37,403 nt of DNA from NCBI GenBank assembly GCA_036272915.1, contig DATAXV010000156.1:1-37403 (forward strand), read 5' to 3'. This DNA is from DATAXV01 sp036272915. Its GTDB lineage: Bacteria > Chloroflexota > Dormibacteria > Dormibacterales > Dormibacteraceae. Made by a program: the position numbers and the translations under genes. The stretch's first letter is position 1. Each line of letters opens with the position of its first letter. This document shows positions 16,516 to 24,185 of the stretch, piece by piece. Under the pieces are notes generated by a model. The model made no database searches. It was given only the letters and a program-made list of their open reading frames with translations, and was not told the DNA's origin.

Positions 16516-17787
16516 GTGGCGCCTGCTCCTCCACGGCCCGGCGTCCTGGTCGATGAGGTCAGGGTCCAGGCGCACGCCGGCAAGGGCGGGCGCGGCGCCG
16601 TCTCCTTCCGCCACGAGCCCTACGTGCCGAAGGGCGGGCCAGACGGTGGCGACGGCGGGCGCGGCGGCTCGGTGGTGCTCACCGCGTCGTCGGCGCTGTC
16701 TTCGCTGAACGGCCTGGTCCGCCGGCCCATCCTCCGCGCCGAGGACGGCAAGGGGGGCGCGGGCGGCCTCAAGCACGGCCGGATGGGCCGGGACCTCCGC
16801 CTCGAAGTGCCCGTGGGCACGGTCGTGATCCAGGAGGACACGGACGAGATCCTCGGCGACCTGCGTGAGGAGGGCGCCGAGGTGGTCGTCGCCAAGGGTG
16901 GCGTCGGCGGCCACGGCAACGTCCACTTCAAGGGACCCATCAACCGGGCGCCACGGATCTCCGAGCCTGGACTGCCCGGCGAGGACAGGGCGCTGCGGCT
17001 GGAGCTCCGCTCGATCGCCGACATCGGCCTGATCGGTCCGCCCAATGCTGGCAAGTCCTCGCTCCTGGCGGCGATGACGGCGGCCCGGCCCAAGGTCGGG
17101 AACTATCCCTTCACCACGCTCGATCCCGAACTGGGTGTGGCCGATCCCGACGGCGCCCGGTTCGTGCTGGCCGACATCCCCGGTCTGATCGAGGGGGCTG
17201 CCCAGGGAGCGGGTCTGGGTCATCGCTTCCTGCGGCACGTGGAGCGGACCAGGGCCCTGCTCTACGTGATCGACGGCGCCGCGGCCGACCCCTGGGCCGA
17301 TCTGGAGGCCGTCCGATCCGAGGTCAAGGCCTACTCCGCCGACCTCGCCCAGCGACCGTCGCTGGTGGCCATGAACAAGCTTGACCTCCCCGCCGCCCGC
17401 GCCAGGCGCGACGAGGGGAGCGGCAGTGCGATCTGGATCTCGGCGCTCAGCGGCGAGGGCGTGGAGGAGCTCCAGGAGGCACTGGGCCGACTCACCGCCG
17501 AGACCCCGCCGCCGCCACCGCTGGAGGTGGCGCCGCCCCGCCACCATATTCGCGGCCTGCCTGGCCCGGTCCTGGTCGAGCGCCGTGACTGGGGCTTCGA
17601 GGTGCGTGGCGGCGCTGTCGAGCGTCTGGTCCAGCGCACCGACTTCACCTCCGAAGAGGCCCTCGACCGGTTCCAGGTCCAGCTCGATCGGCTGGGCGTG
17701 TCCTCGGCTCTCGTCGACGCCGGCGCCGAGCCGGGCGACACGGTCCGCATCCGCGACCTCGAGTTCGAATACCAGCCACCGCGGTGA
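16516..17787 (+). CDS. obgE: Obg GTPase, ribosome assembly / stress regulator
   Basis: 423 residues with the three-part Obg layout. Residues 1 to about 165: glycine-rich Obg fold (AGKGGRGAVSFRHEPYVPKG, GGPDGGDGGRGG). Middle: G domain with G1 GPPNAGKSS, G2 NYPFTTLDP, G3 DIPGLIEGA, G4 NKLD and G5 SAL. C-terminal about 85 residues: Obg-specific OCT domain (VRGGAVERLVQRTDF, ending DTVRIRDLEFEYQP). It binds GTP and the 50S subunit. Start GTG at 16516 has a GGGAG site (16504-16508) 7 nt upstream. It sits in the classic rplU-rpmA-obgE-nadD order; nadD follows 13 nt later. A secure call. Confidence 0.98.
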   Translation: MAPAPPRPGVLVDEVRVQAHAGKGGRGAVSFRHEPYVPKGGPDGGDGGRGGSVVLTASSALSSLNGLVRRPILRAEDGKGGAGGLKHGRMGRDLRLEVPVGTVVIQEDTDEILGDLREEGAEVVVAKGGVGGHGNVHFKGPINRAPRISEPGLPGEDRALRLELRSIADIGLIGPPNAGKSSLLAAMTAARPKVGNYPFTTLDPELGVADPDGARFVLADIPGLIEGAAQGAGLGHRFLRHVERTRALLYVIDGAAADPWADLEAVRSEVKAYSADLAQRPSLVAMNKLDLPAARARRDEGSGSAIWISALSGEGVEELQEALGRLTAETPPPPPLEVAPPRHHIRGLPGPVLVERRDWGFEVRGGAVERLVQRTDFTSEEALDRFQVQLDRLGVSSALVDAGAEPGDTVRIRDLEFEYQPPR

Positions 17788-17800
17788 GAGCCGCATCCCG

Positions 17801-18409
17801 ATGAGAATCGGCGTCGTCGGCGGCACCTTCGATCCGATTCACCTGGGCCACGTCGCCCTGGCCGAGGGGGCTCGCAGCTGCGCCCGGCTGGACCGCGTGC
17901 TGCTCATCCCCGCCGCCGATCCGCCTCACCGCAACGGTCCCGTCGCCTCGGCCCAGGATCGTCTGGAGATGGTCCGGCTGGCGGCCCGAGCCCATGACGG
18001 GCTCGAGGTCTCGGACATCGAGCTGCGGCGGGACGGGCCGTCGTACACGGCCGACACGCTGGCCGCGCTCGCTTCCGAGATGCCCGGCTCCGAGCTGTTC
18101 CTCGTTCTGGGTTGGGACGCAGCCGCCGAGCTGCGCAGCTGGCGCAGGCCGGACGAGGTCCTGCGCCTGGCTCGGCTGCTGGTCGTGCCCCGACCCGGCC
18201 TGCCGCCGCCTGGAGAGACGGAGCTGCGCTCGGCCGGCATCGATCCGGCGAGGACCCTCCTCTGCCCGATCACCACGCCCAGGGTCGATGCCACGGACAT
18301 ACGTGAGCGAGGTCGACGAGGGGAGTCTCTGCGGGGACTGGTGGATCCGGCTGTCGAGGCCTATCTGCGCCGCCGCCGCCTGTATGGCTCACGGGCGCGT
18401 GAGCCATAG
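17801..18409 (+). CDS. nadD: Nicotinate-mononucleotide adenylyltransferase
   Basis: 202 residues. MRIGVVGGTFDPIHLGHVAL holds the nucleotidyltransferase GGTFDPIHxGH signature. PAADPPHRNGPVASAQDRLEM and the end VDATDIRERGRRGESLRGLV (in place of the usual S-S-T-x-I-R) complete the NadD pattern. The enzyme makes nicotinate adenine dinucleotide from NaMN and ATP in NAD synthesis. ATG at 17801 is preferred because the GGTFDP motif follows at once, and GTGAGAG (17784-17790) upstream can act as ribosome site; the longer open frame overlapping obgE is ignored. rsfS usually follows nadD directly, but here a minus-strand PIN gene lies between. The last codons form half of a hairpin. Confidence 0.95.
   Translation: MRIGVVGGTFDPIHLGHVALAEGARSCARLDRVLLIPAADPPHRNGPVASAQDRLEMVRLAARAHDGLEVSDIELRRDGPSYTADTLAALASEMPGSELFLVLGWDAAAELRSWRRPDEVLRLARLLVVPRPGLPPPGETELRSAGIDPARTLLCPITTPRVDATDIRERGRRGESLRGLVDPAVEAYLRRRRLYGSRAREP
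18383..18408. terminator. Hairpin at the nadD / PIN-gene junction
   Basis: Perfect 11-bp stem TATGGCTCACG (18383-18393) / CGTGAGCCATA (18398-18408) with a 4-nt loop, overlapping the last codons of nadD and lying 17 nt beyond the stop of the convergent PIN gene. It may terminate both. There is no T-run, so the role is inferred. Confidence 0.5.
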
Positions 18410-18425
18410 AGAGACGTCCCAGGAG

Positions 18426-18815
18426 TCAGGGAAGGACCACGACGCCGCACCGAGGATTCGGGACGCTTTTCAGGTTCGCATCGGTGGTGTACAGGCACTG
18501 GCCGAGATTCTCCGCCACGGCAATGTAGGCGGCGTCGTACGCGGTGATGCTGTGGCGGAGTGCCCACGCTCGATGGGTCAGGGCCTCGAGGCGGTGCTGC
18601 TGAATCGGCAGTGAGAGGTAGTCGTCGATGGCTTGCTCCGCGCGCTCCCGTGCAAGCTTGCGGAGCAAGACCAGGCGGCCGACTCCGTTGACGAATTCCA
18701 CACCAATGTGCGACGGAGCATTCAGCGTGGTGGCCGAGGATAAGCGCTGGCCAACTGGGCCCCCAACCTGCTCGATAGCGAGTGCCCCTATCAGGACCCC
18801 TGCGTCAACGACAAT
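18426..18815 (-). CDS. VapC-like PIN-domain toxin without a standard start codon
   Basis: The minus-strand frame from 18815 to 18426 encodes about 129 residues, the normal VapC length. It begins IVVDAGVLIGALAIEQVGG, contains HIGVEFVNGVGRL, then ITAYDAAYIAVAENLG and LYTTDANL. All the acidic residues expected for the metal-dependent RNase site (Asp, Glu, Asp, Asp) are there. The only ATG/GTG/TTG-type start is an internal GTG at 18701, which would remove the first catalytic Asp. Upstream of the domain the frame closes at TGA (18830-18828), leaving ATT at 18815 as the only plausible start. Either a rare ATT start coupled to the upstream mini-ORF is used, or the gene has lost its start. It interrupts nadD-rsfS. 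Confidence 0.75.
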   Translation of the reverse strand: MVVDAGVLIGALAIEQVGGPVGQRLSSATTLNAPSHIGVEFVNGVGRLVLLRKLARERAEQAIDDYLSLPIQQHRLEALTHRAWALRHSITAYDAAYIAVAENLGQCLYTTDANLKSVPNPRCGVVVLP

Positions 18816-18927
18816 GGCGCTGTACGATCACGTCTACCTTCGCGGTCTGGCTCTCGCGGTCGTCCTTGATAATAGAGAGGACGTCCTCGCGTGTGGCTCG
18901 GGACCAACCCGAACGAGGTCGGTTCAT
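18805..18927 (-). CDS. Possible antitoxin remnant or leader peptide (40 aa) before the PIN gene
   Basis: A 40-residue minus-strand frame from ATG at 18927, preceded at very short distance by AGAGGTG. It contains the charged helix-like stretch RATREDVLSIIKDDRESQ. It ends 8 nt inside the PIN-domain frame, the overlap expected of an antitoxin-toxin pair, and could feed ribosomes to the toxin start. It is too short for a normal VapB (70-85 residues), and I do not recognise a DNA-binding motif, so it may be a truncated antitoxin. The 204 bp between it and the rsfS promoter (18928-19131) show nothing else. Confidence 0.35.
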   Translation of the reverse strand: MNRPRSGWSRATREDVLSIIKDDRESQTAKVDVIVQRHCR

Positions 18928-19131
18928 CACCTCTGGGATGGTCGAATGCTAAGCGTGCTCCTCGAGCAGGTGGAGCATGTGCTGCATGCGATGCATTGAC
19001 GGGTCTCGAGAGTGAGCCCGAAGCACTGGATGGAGTGCGCTGGCGTCGGTTCGCCGCGAGGGCAGGGGGTCGTTTTTGCCGACGGCACCGGGGGAAGCGG
19101 CGCCAACTCGGCACCCATTGCTCAACTCACA

Positions 19132-19160
19132 TTGCCGATCCCCCCCTCGCCGTGCATAAT
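19132..19160 (+). promoter_or_regulatory. rsfS: Promoter of rsfS
   Basis: TTGCCG (19132-19137), exact 17-bp spacer, CATAAT (19155-19160). The next 7 nt lead directly to the TTG start codon at 19168, so the message is probably leaderless. It gives rsfS its own promoter now that the PIN gene separates it from nadD. Confidence 0.65.
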
Positions 19161-19167
19161 CGACCCA

Positions 19168-19521
19168 TTGATACCGCTGTCATCTAGGGATCTGGCCGAT
19201 CTCCTCGTCGAGGCCGCTGAGGAGAAGAAGGCCTGGGAACCCATCGTCATGGACCTACGTGGAAAGACGACGATCGCTGATTACTTCGTCGTCTGTGAGG
19301 GCGAGACCGACCGGCAGCTCCGTGCCATCGCCGACGGGATGATCGACGCCGCGCGCGAGCGCAGCGTGCGTCCCCTTTCGATCGGTGGGTACGAGGAGGC
19401 CAACTGGATCCTGCTCGACTTCGACTCCGTCCTGGCCCACATCCTGCTCCCCGGCGAGCGCAGCTACTACGATCTGGAGGGGCTGTGGGTCGGTGTCGAG
19501 GCGCAGAGGGCGGCGGGGTAG
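19168..19521 (+). CDS. rsfS: Ribosomal silencing factor RsfS
   Basis: 117 residues from TTG at 19168. Typical RsfS content: SRDLADLLVEAAEEKKAWEP, then VMDLRGKTTIADYFVVCEG, a helix, the WILLDFDSVLAHILLPGERS segment and YYDLEGLWVG at the end. RsfS binds uL14 on the 50S subunit and blocks subunit joining during starvation. A longer open frame begins at 19012, but the extra 52 residues are not RsfS-like and would cover the promoter. TTG is chosen because the -10 box ends 7 nt before it and the RsfS domain starts right after. It belongs with nadD in most genomes. Confidence 0.92.
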   Translation: MIPLSSRDLADLLVEAAEEKKAWEPIVMDLRGKTTIADYFVVCEGETDRQLRAIADGMIDAARERSVRPLSIGGYEEANWILLDFDSVLAHILLPGERSYYDLEGLWVGVEAQRAAG

Positions 19522-19530
19522 TGAGAGGCG

Positions 19531-19545
19531 CGCCCCTCTGGGGCG
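19531..19545 (+). terminator. Small GC hairpin after rsfS
   Basis: CGCCCC (19531-19536) / GGGGCG (19540-19545) with a 3-nt loop, 9 nt after the rsfS stop. No T-run follows. TAGCAT (19561-19566) just downstream could be a -10 box for the receiver gene. Confidence 0.3.
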
Positions 19546-19603
19546 GTGCCCGATAGCTGCTAGCATGTCCCCGAACTATGGACAGGCGGGTGTGTGAGGT
19601 GCC

Positions 19604-19987
19604 GTGAGCGAAGAGGTACGCGTTCTGTTCATCGAGGACGATCCGACCGTCGCCCAGATGTACCGGCTCAAGCTCGAGCTGGACGGCTATCAGGTGATGA
19701 TGGCCAAGGACGGTGACGAGGGCCTGGAGCTGGCCGCCTCACAGCACCCCGACCTGATCTTCCTCGATATCCGCCTACCCAAGCGGGATGGCTTCGCCGT
19801 GCTCGGCACCCTGCGCGAGGATGAGCGCACGCGCGACATCCCGGTGGTGATCCTTTCCAACTACGGAGAAAGGGAGCTGGTCGAACGGGGACTGCGCCTC
19901 GGGGCGCAGGAGTACCTGATCAAGAGTCAGACCACACCCTCCGCTCTCTCCCGTGGCGTCGAGGGGTGGATCAGGGAGGAGGGATGA
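19604..19987 (+). CDS. Single-domain response regulator (CheY-like receiver)
   Basis: 127 residues, only a receiver domain. The acidic pocket (IEDD at 10-13), phospho-acceptor Asp55 in LIFLDIRLPKRDG, Ser85 (VILSN, in place of the more usual Thr) and Lys107 (YLIKSQ) are all present, so phosphorylation should work. There is no output domain. GTG start with TGAGG 3 nt upstream. Its stop overlaps the ATG of the MerR-type gene (ATGA), so the two are made together; the receiver might act through that DNA-binding protein. No histidine kinase is encoded in the window. Confidence 0.93.
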   Translation: MSEEVRVLFIEDDPTVAQMYRLKLELDGYQVMMAKDGDEGLELAASQHPDLIFLDIRLPKRDGFAVLGTLREDERTRDIPVVILSNYGERELVERGLRLGAQEYLIKSQTTPSALSRGVEGWIREEG

Positions 19988-20370
19988 GCGGGCTGCAGCA
20001 GACCTTTGATCTAGACAAGCCGCTCTACACGATCAGCATCGCCTCCGAGATCCTCGACACCCACCCTCGAACGCTGATGCTCTACGAGGAAGTCGGGCTC
20101 ATCACCCCCTTCCGCACCGCCACCAACCGGCGGCGGTACTCGCAGCGGGACCTGCGCAAGCTGCAGGTGATCCAGTACCTGACCCGCGAGCTCACCGTCA
20201 ACCTCGCCGGCGTGCGCTGCATCCTCGGGCTGTTCAAGGCGATGTCCTCGAACGACGAGGAGCTGCCGCGGGAGCTGCGCGAGGCCTACGAGCGCTACAC
20301 GGCGATCACCGAGGAGCCGGCCGGCGAGCAGTCCTCGCCGAGCGACGCGTCGCGGCGCGGCCCCCGCTAG
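19984..20370 (+). CDS. HspR-like MerR-family DNA-binding protein
   Basis: 128 residues. YTISIASEILDTHPRTLMLY, then EEVGLITPFRTATNRRRYSQ and RDLRKLQVIQYLTRE are the winged helix-turn-helix of the MerR family; the HPRTLMLYE and VNLAGVRCIL parts are closest to HspR, repressor of heat-shock genes in high-GC bacteria. The C-terminus is short and charged with no metal-binding Cys cluster. ATG at 19984 overlaps the receiver stop and follows a GGGAGGAGGG site; an in-frame TTG at 19966 is less likely. No dnaK or clpB gene is near, so its targets are open. The GT4 gene begins 5 nt after its stop. Family sure, HspR function uncertain. Confidence 0.88.
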   Translation: MSGLQQTFDLDKPLYTISIASEILDTHPRTLMLYEEVGLITPFRTATNRRRYSQRDLRKLQVIQYLTRELTVNLAGVRCILGLFKAMSSNDEELPRELREAYERYTAITEEPAGEQSSPSDASRRGPR

Positions 20371-20375
20371 AGCGG

Positions 20376-21467
20376 TTGGGCGTTCGCGTCGGCATCGACC
20401 TCACCGCCTGCTGGCGGCCGCGGGTGGGGATGGTCACCCTCTCCCTGGAGTTGAGCCGGGCCATCCTCGACCAGTCCCAGGAGGGGGATGCCCCGACCCT
20501 CTTCTGCAGCGGTGAGCGCCCGGCGGGGATGGCCGGGGCCGCGCCGGCGGTCCTCTCGCCACATCACCACGAGCTGGCCAACAAGCTGCTCTGGCTCCCC
20601 GCCGTCGAGTGCCAGGCCGGGCTGGACGTGATGTTCTACCCCTACTGGCCACCCTCGCCGCGCCGCCGCCACGGCGCGCCGCCGACGGTGACCTACGTCC
20701 ACGATGTGGTCTTCCACTCGCACCCGCAGGAGGTCCCCTGGCAGCAGCGTCTGTACATGGGCAGCCTGGTGCCGTCCTCGCTGCGCCGGAGCGCCGCCGT
20801 CCTCGTCCCGTCGGAGGCGACGCGGCGAGATCTGCTCGACTGCTTCCCCGTCCCCGGGCTGGAGGAGCGCCTCCACATCGTCCCCCAGGCGTCGTTCCTG
20901 GCCGGCGTCGCGCCCGGGCCGCTGCCGGAGGGCCTGAGGCCGGGCTTCATCCTCGCCGTCGGGACGATCGACCCGCGCAAGAACTACCCGCGGCTCCTCG
21001 CCGCCCACCGCCTGCTCCGGTCGAGGGGCGAGGTGCCCCCGCTGGTCGTGGCGGGAAGGCCGGGCTGGGCCTACGGCACCGCCCTCGACGATCTGAACCA
21101 GGATCCCGGCGTCCACGTCCTCGGCCACGTCGACGACGCGACGCTGCTCGCGCTCTACCGGGAGGCGGCCGTGCTCGCCTTCCCGAGCCTGCACGAGGGC
21201 TTCGGCCTGCCCCTGCTGGAGGCGATGCAGGAGGGTCTCCCCGCCGTGATCAGCGACGTCTCCTCGCTGCCCGAGCTGGGCGGAGGGGCGGCACTGGAGG
21301 TGGATCCGCTCGACGTGGAGGCCATCGCCGAAGGCCTGGGCAGGGTGCTCGGCGACGCCGGGCTCGCGCGATGCCTGGCCGCGAGGGGGCGGGAACGCGC
21401 CGGCCAGTTCAGCTGGGCGTCGTCGGCCTCCCGCACCCTCGAGGTGCTTCGGGCGGTCGTCGCGTAG
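20376..21467 (+). CDS. GT4-family glycosyltransferase
   Basis: 363 residues, GT-B fold. The N-terminal half starts VRVGIDLTACWRPRVGMVTL; TYVHDVVFHSHP is the typical mid-domain motif. The C-terminal half has FILAVGTIDPRKNYPRLLAA and the donor-binding EX7E signature in LHEGFGLPLLEAMQEG. Such enzymes transfer a sugar from an NDP-sugar with retention, usually to glycans, lipids or polysaccharide. TTG start at 20376, 5 nt after the MerR stop, so it is probably cotranscribed with the two regulators. No membrane segment, so likely cytoplasmic or peripheral. The GH2 enzyme follows after 82 nt and could belong to the same glycan pathway; donor and acceptor unknown. Confidence 0.93.
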   Translation: MGVRVGIDLTACWRPRVGMVTLSLELSRAILDQSQEGDAPTLFCSGERPAGMAGAAPAVLSPHHHELANKLLWLPAVECQAGLDVMFYPYWPPSPRRRHGAPPTVTYVHDVVFHSHPQEVPWQQRLYMGSLVPSSLRRSAAVLVPSEATRRDLLDCFPVPGLEERLHIVPQASFLAGVAPGPLPEGLRPGFILAVGTIDPRKNYPRLLAAHRLLRSRGEVPPLVVAGRPGWAYGTALDDLNQDPGVHVLGHVDDATLLALYREAAVLAFPSLHEGFGLPLLEAMQEGLPAVISDVSSLPELGGGAALEVDPLDVEAIAEGLGRVLGDAGLARCLAARGRERAGQFSWASSASRTLEVLRAVVA

Positions 21468-21549
21468 GGCCGCATCCGCGGCCGGGTGTCGCCGCCCCCG
21501 TCGATAGACTGGGGGCATTCTTGCAATCGTCAAACGGAGGCTGTGCCTG

Positions 21550-23697
21550 TTGCTGACGGCGGCGATGCTGCTGGCCGGCCCGGCCGCCTGCCAGACGCTC
21601 CCCGAGCACCAGGCGACGCTCGCACCGACGTTGACCCTCCGGGGTCAGGCCGATCCCATCGCGTACCAGGACGGGATCCCGGTGCCGACCTTCTCCGCGC
21701 AGCCTGGCCCGAGCCTCGACCTGGACGGGAGCTGGCGCTTCCAGGCGGCCGCTCTCGACACCACGCTCACCCTCCGCCAGCGCAGCCAGTCGCTGGGCGC
21801 GATCGAGCGCGAGGCGGGCGGTCGCCAGAAGGTCGGCTATCAGGATTCGTCATGGTCGACGCTGGCCGTCCCCGGCAGCTTCGACGGACCGCCCGGCCAG
21901 CGTGGCGGCGGGGGATGGTACCGGCACACCTTCGACATCCCCTCGACCTGGAAGGGCGATGACGTGACGCTCAAGTTCGGCGCCGCCAGCTATGTCGCCG
22001 ACGTCTGGGTGAACGGCGTCTACCAGGGCTACCACGAGGGCGGGCAGACACCGTTCGCGTTCGACGTGACCAAGGCGCTGCGGGTGGGGAGGACCAACAC
22101 CATCGCCGTCCGGGTCGACAGCCCCGCCTGGGGGACCAGGAACGACATCATGCCCTGGGGCCTGGCCGACTGGTGGGACTATGGCGGCCTGGTCGGATCG
22201 GTGTGGCTGCAGGCGCAGACCCCGATGCACCTGGTCCGCGACGACATCGTCCCGCACCTCGACGGCGCCGATCTCTCGGTCGTCGTCGACAACGCCGACC
22301 GCCGCGCCCAGAGCGCGCAACTGCTGCTCCAGCTGCTTCCGGCGGCGATCACGCCGGAGGACCTGCTCGACCCCGACGCGGCGTCCCTGGTCCCGACCGG
22401 CGCCGCCCCGATCGTGCAGACGACGGTCAACCTCGGCCAGCTCTCCGCCGGCGAGGTGACCTCCGCCGGGCACCAGTTCCTGCTGCGCGACGTCGACCTC
22501 TGGGCCCCCGGCCAGCCCGCGCTGTACGTGGCCCGCGCCGCGCTCGAGGAGCACGGCCAGGTCGTCGACGAGGAATACGAGAGCTTCGGCCTGCGCCGCA
22601 TCAGCGTCGACTCGTCCTTTCCCCGCCTCCTCCTGAACAGCAAGCCCATCGCCTTCCGCGGCGTCGCCGTCCACGACGAGCTCTCCCAGGCCGGCCCCAA
22701 CGGCGAGCCGGTGGGCGGGCCGATGACGACCCCGGAGGAGGTCCTCGCCCAGCTCCGCCAGGTCCAGTCCGTCCACGCCGACATGGTGCGGGTCGACCAC
22801 GAGCCTCCGGAGGCCTGGCTGCCCCTGCTCGCCGACCGCCTCGGCATCGCCGTGTGGGAGGAGATACCGCTCTACCACAACACCCCGCAGACCTTCGGGA
22901 TCCTGATGAACCGCGGGCTCCCGCAGCAGATGCTGACGGAGATGGATCTCAGGGACTTCGACGACCCCTCGGTCCTCTTCCACGGGCTGGCCAACGAGTC
23001 GACCGGTGGAGCCGTCCGGGAGTCGGTGCTGTCCCAGCTCCAGCAGCTCGACCACCGGATCGACGGGACCCGCCTCGATGGACAGGCCAGCTACGGCTAC
23101 GATCCAACCGACACCACCAGCGCGCCGCTGGACGTGGTCGGCGTCACCTTCTACTGGGGCGTCTTCTACGGTGGCCAGGTCTCCAGCCAGCTGGTCGCGA
23201 GGGAGCTGGCCCGGCTCCACAAGACCTATCCTCGCAAGCCGATCATGATCATGGAGTACGGCGTCTGGTCCGACAACCCGTCCGAGGAGGCCCATCAGGA
23301 GCAGGTCTTCGCGCAGACCTACGCCGGGATCTCGCCCTCGTTCGACGACCTCCCCGGCGGTTACGTGGGGGCCGCGGTCTGGTGGTCGCTGAACGACTAC
23401 TGGTCGGAGCAGCGGCCGGGGATCCGGCTCGAGCACTTCGGCCTCTTCAACCCGGACGGCACCGAACGGCCGGCGGGACAGGCGCTGAGCGCCGCCTACG
23501 CCCGGTCGGCGCCGCCGGCGGCGGGCAGCGTGGTGCAGACCAGCGGTCAGGGTGAGAGCTCGCGGCCGGCCGAGCGCCAGCAGCGGGTCCTGGTCTCGCT
23601 CGCCTACGCGATCGCGCTGCCCTCGGCGGTGCTGATCCTGCTCATCCTCTGCCTCGCCCTCGGCCCCCGCCTCCGGCTGCGGTGGAGGCACTCGTGA
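21550..23697 (+). CDS. Cell-surface GH2 glycosidase with C-terminal membrane anchor
   Basis: 715 residues from TTG at 21550, supported by GGAGG (21536-21540) 9 nt upstream. N-terminal export signal (LTAAMLLAGPAACQTL) lacks basic residues and has an imperfect lipobox (GPAAC). Next a GH2 sugar-binding jelly roll (WSTLAVPGSFDGPPGQR, GWYRHTFDIP), an immunoglobulin-like domain and a TIM barrel. Acid/base Glu483 is in FHGLANESTGG and nucleophile Glu569 in IMIMEYGVW, the normal GH2 pair. Near the end VLVSLAYAIALPSAVLILLI is a transmembrane helix followed by a basic tail. Members are beta-galactosidases, beta-glucuronidases or beta-mannosidases; which one is not visible. It overlaps the next membrane-protein gene by 4 nt. 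Confidence 0.88.
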   Translation: MLTAAMLLAGPAACQTLPEHQATLAPTLTLRGQADPIAYQDGIPVPTFSAQPGPSLDLDGSWRFQAAALDTTLTLRQRSQSLGAIEREAGGRQKVGYQDSSWSTLAVPGSFDGPPGQRGGGGWYRHTFDIPSTWKGDDVTLKFGAASYVADVWVNGVYQGYHEGGQTPFAFDVTKALRVGRTNTIAVRVDSPAWGTRNDIMPWGLADWWDYGGLVGSVWLQAQTPMHLVRDDIVPHLDGADLSVVVDNADRRAQSAQLLLQLLPAAITPEDLLDPDAASLVPTGAAPIVQTTVNLGQLSAGEVTSAGHQFLLRDVDLWAPGQPALYVARAALEEHGQVVDEEYESFGLRRISVDSSFPRLLLNSKPIAFRGVAVHDELSQAGPNGEPVGGPMTTPEEVLAQLRQVQSVHADMVRVDHEPPEAWLPLLADRLGIAVWEEIPLYHNTPQTFGILMNRGLPQQMLTEMDLRDFDDPSVLFHGLANESTGGAVRESVLSQLQQLDHRIDGTRLDGQASYGYDPTDTTSAPLDVVGVTFYWGVFYGGQVSSQLVARELARLHKTYPRKPIMIMEYGVWSDNPSEEAHQEQVFAQTYAGISPSFDDLPGGYVGAAVWWSLNDYWSEQRPGIRLEHFGLFNPDGTERPAGQALSAAYARSAPPAAGSVVQTSGQGESSRPAERQQRVLVSLAYAIALPSAVLILLILCLALGPRLRLRWRHS

Positions 23698-24140
23698 GCA
23701 GGCTGACCCGTGTCCGCGTGGTCGGCGTTTCGGTGCCCTGGGCGATGGTCAACGGCGCCATCATCGGTTTCGTCCCCGGTCTCTTCATCGGCTGCCTGAT
23801 CGGTGCCGGCGTCTGCTGGGGGGCGGGGACGGTGCTCGACTGGCAGCGCGAGCTGGCCTTCACCCTGGGCGTCACCCAGCAGCTGCTGCCGTTCGGTGAC
23901 CAGGCCCCGGTGCTGCAGCAGGTGAGCCAGTCGTGGCAGGTCGTGATCCCGATCTGCGGCGGCATCTTCGGGGTCTTCTGGGCGCTCATCGGCACCCTCG
24001 CCGCCGGCGTCGTGGCGGCCGTCATGAACCGGTTCGGCATCGCCATCCCGGTCCGCGTCGAGCAGGAGTCGGCGGATCCGTCCCCGGAGCTGCCGAGATC
24101 GAGCGCCGCCGAGGAGCGTCGCCTCCGCAAGGACCGGTAA
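23694..24140 (+). CDS. Two-helix membrane protein, possibly DUF3566-like
   Basis: 148 residues from GTG at 23694 (GTGA overlap with the glycosidase stop; GGAGG 5-6 nt upstream supports it over the GTG at 23682). A short basic N-terminus (RLTRVRVVGVSVPWAMVNGA) leads into a helix (IIGFVPGLFIGCLIGAGVCW), then a soluble loop of about 50 residues, then a second helix (VVIPICGGIFGVFWALIGTL) and a charged tail. The order resembles DUF3566 proteins of actinobacteria, but I cannot confirm that by eye. Tight overlap with the surface glycosidase suggests a partner or assembly factor. Cytoplasmic termini are predicted from the positive-inside rule. Confidence 0.7.
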   Translation: MSRLTRVRVVGVSVPWAMVNGAIIGFVPGLFIGCLIGAGVCWGAGTVLDWQRELAFTLGVTQQLLPFGDQAPVLQQVSQSWQVVIPICGGIFGVFWALIGTLAAGVVAAVMNRFGIAIPVRVEQESADPSPELPRSSAAEERRLRKDR

Positions 24141-24185
24141 GCGTTCGGGGACGGCGGGAATAGGGCGCGGCGCGACCGCGTAGAG

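Noticed and set aside
19012..19167. Longer rsfS start
   Set aside because: The extra residues are not RsfS-like and would cover the promoter that ends 7 nt before the TTG.
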